Positions 4,759-5,071 of a stretch of 5,071 bases of DNA are shown piece after piece (the stretch's first letter is position 1; each line of letters opens with the position of its first letter). Made by a program: the position numbers and the translations under genes. The stretch lies in contig JAEHDC010000016.1 of the NCBI GenBank assembly GCA_016880595.1, positions 1-5,071 of the forward strand. Direction: 5' to 3'. This DNA comes from Candidatus Saccharimonadota bacterium. Its GTDB lineage: Bacteria; Patescibacteriota; Saccharimonadia; Saccharimonadales; EFPC-124. The notes under the pieces are model-generated. The model saw nothing but the letters and a program-made list of their open reading frames with translations, was not told where the DNA came from and made no database searches.

Positions 4759-5071
4759 TTATTCCTTTGGCTCACTTGGCGAGTCAGGGCAAGCAAAACC
4801 AGCGCAGTTCCAATAAGGAGCATAGACCACTATGCCATAAATATATTGGTTTTCCTCAAGGCTTATGTCTATCGGCAGCTGTAAATAGGTTTTTACTGAG
4901 ATGGTTGGGGATGATTTATAAAATCTTATTGATGCAGTGGAGTAGCCATTTGATGCATAACTAACCATCCCCCTCCCACCATCAACAATCTCATCAAAAG
5001 TCTGCGCATTTGTTACAGACGTTTGCATATTGAGCTGTTGTAGCTCAAAATCTGCTGTTTGTAAATCTGAA
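4759..5071 (-). CDS. Unrecognised protein, C-terminal part only (gene enters from the right edge)
   Basis: One frame is open from the right edge for 103 codons to a TAA at 4759; an internal ATG at 5028 is probably not the start, since the frame continues upstream of it. I do not recognise the family. The residues alternate hydrophobic and polar (for example SIRFYKSSPTISVKTYLQL), suggesting beta strands. The end has an aromatic stretch, YGIVVYAPYWN, then two Cys in NCAGFAC and a Pro- and Ser-rich acidic tail. No membrane segment is visible in this portion. A secreted or surface beta-sandwich with a disulfide is possible but is only a guess. It ends 52 bases before the fur ATG, and no convincing terminator lies between them. 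Confidence 0.6.
   Translation of the reverse strand, partial: SDLQTADFELQQLNMQTSVTNAQTFDEIVDGGRGMVSYASNGYSTASIRFYKSSPTISVKTYLQLPIDISLEENQYIYGIVVYAPYWNCAGFACPDSPSEPKE

Noticed and set aside
1..5071. Toxin-antitoxin, CRISPR, phage or transposon content
   Set aside because: The AbrB/MazE-type gene has no toxin partner, no direct-repeat array or terminal inverted repeats were seen, and no integrase or transposase motif is encoded.

Overview
This window looks like ordinary chromosome from a small-genome bacterium, most likely a Candidate Phyla Radiation (Patescibacteria) lineage and plausibly Saccharibacteria (TM7). That placement is an inference. It rests on a divergent MurC-type Mur ligase, compact gene packing, a small single-RRM protein, and an AbrB-type regulator joined to a DHA2 exporter. 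The genetic code looks standard. The six stop codons seen are five TAA and one TAG, and no in-frame TGA occurs in any of the genes, so the UGA-glycine code of Gracilibacteria/SR1 is not in use.

All seven genes lie on the minus strand, so transcription runs from the right edge to the left. In that order they are: the 3' end of an unrecognised gene (4759-5071); a Fur-family repressor (4296-4706); a single-RRM RNA-binding protein (3860-4189); a small alpha/beta hydrolase (3108-3794); an AbrB/MazE/SpoVT-type regulator (2774-3076); a 14-helix DHA2-family MFS drug exporter (1106-2773); and the first 358 codons of a MurC-like UDP-MurNAc ligase that runs off the left edge (1-1075). No stretch longer than about 110 bases lacks a gene. 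There are no tRNAs, rRNAs, CRISPR arrays or mobile elements.

The clearest functional unit is the abrB-exporter pair. The regulator's stop codon abuts the exporter's ATG, and a Shine-Dalgarno sequence lies inside the end of the regulator gene. A long inverted repeat covers the regulator's own promoter and start region, which suggests an autoregulated efflux operon. The half-site of that repeat recurs as a nearly perfect palindrome over the murC start, so murC may be a second target.

Three genes (murC, the hydrolase and fur) have a TATAAT/TATACT -10 box ending only 6-7 bases before the ATG and no Shine-Dalgarno sequence, which predicts leaderless mRNAs. The RRM gene and the exporter instead carry clear Shine-Dalgarno sequences. 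The fur promoter contains a perfect 8-bp inverted repeat that does not match the classical Fur box. I did not find a convincing new multi-gene system. The points worth following are regulatory.
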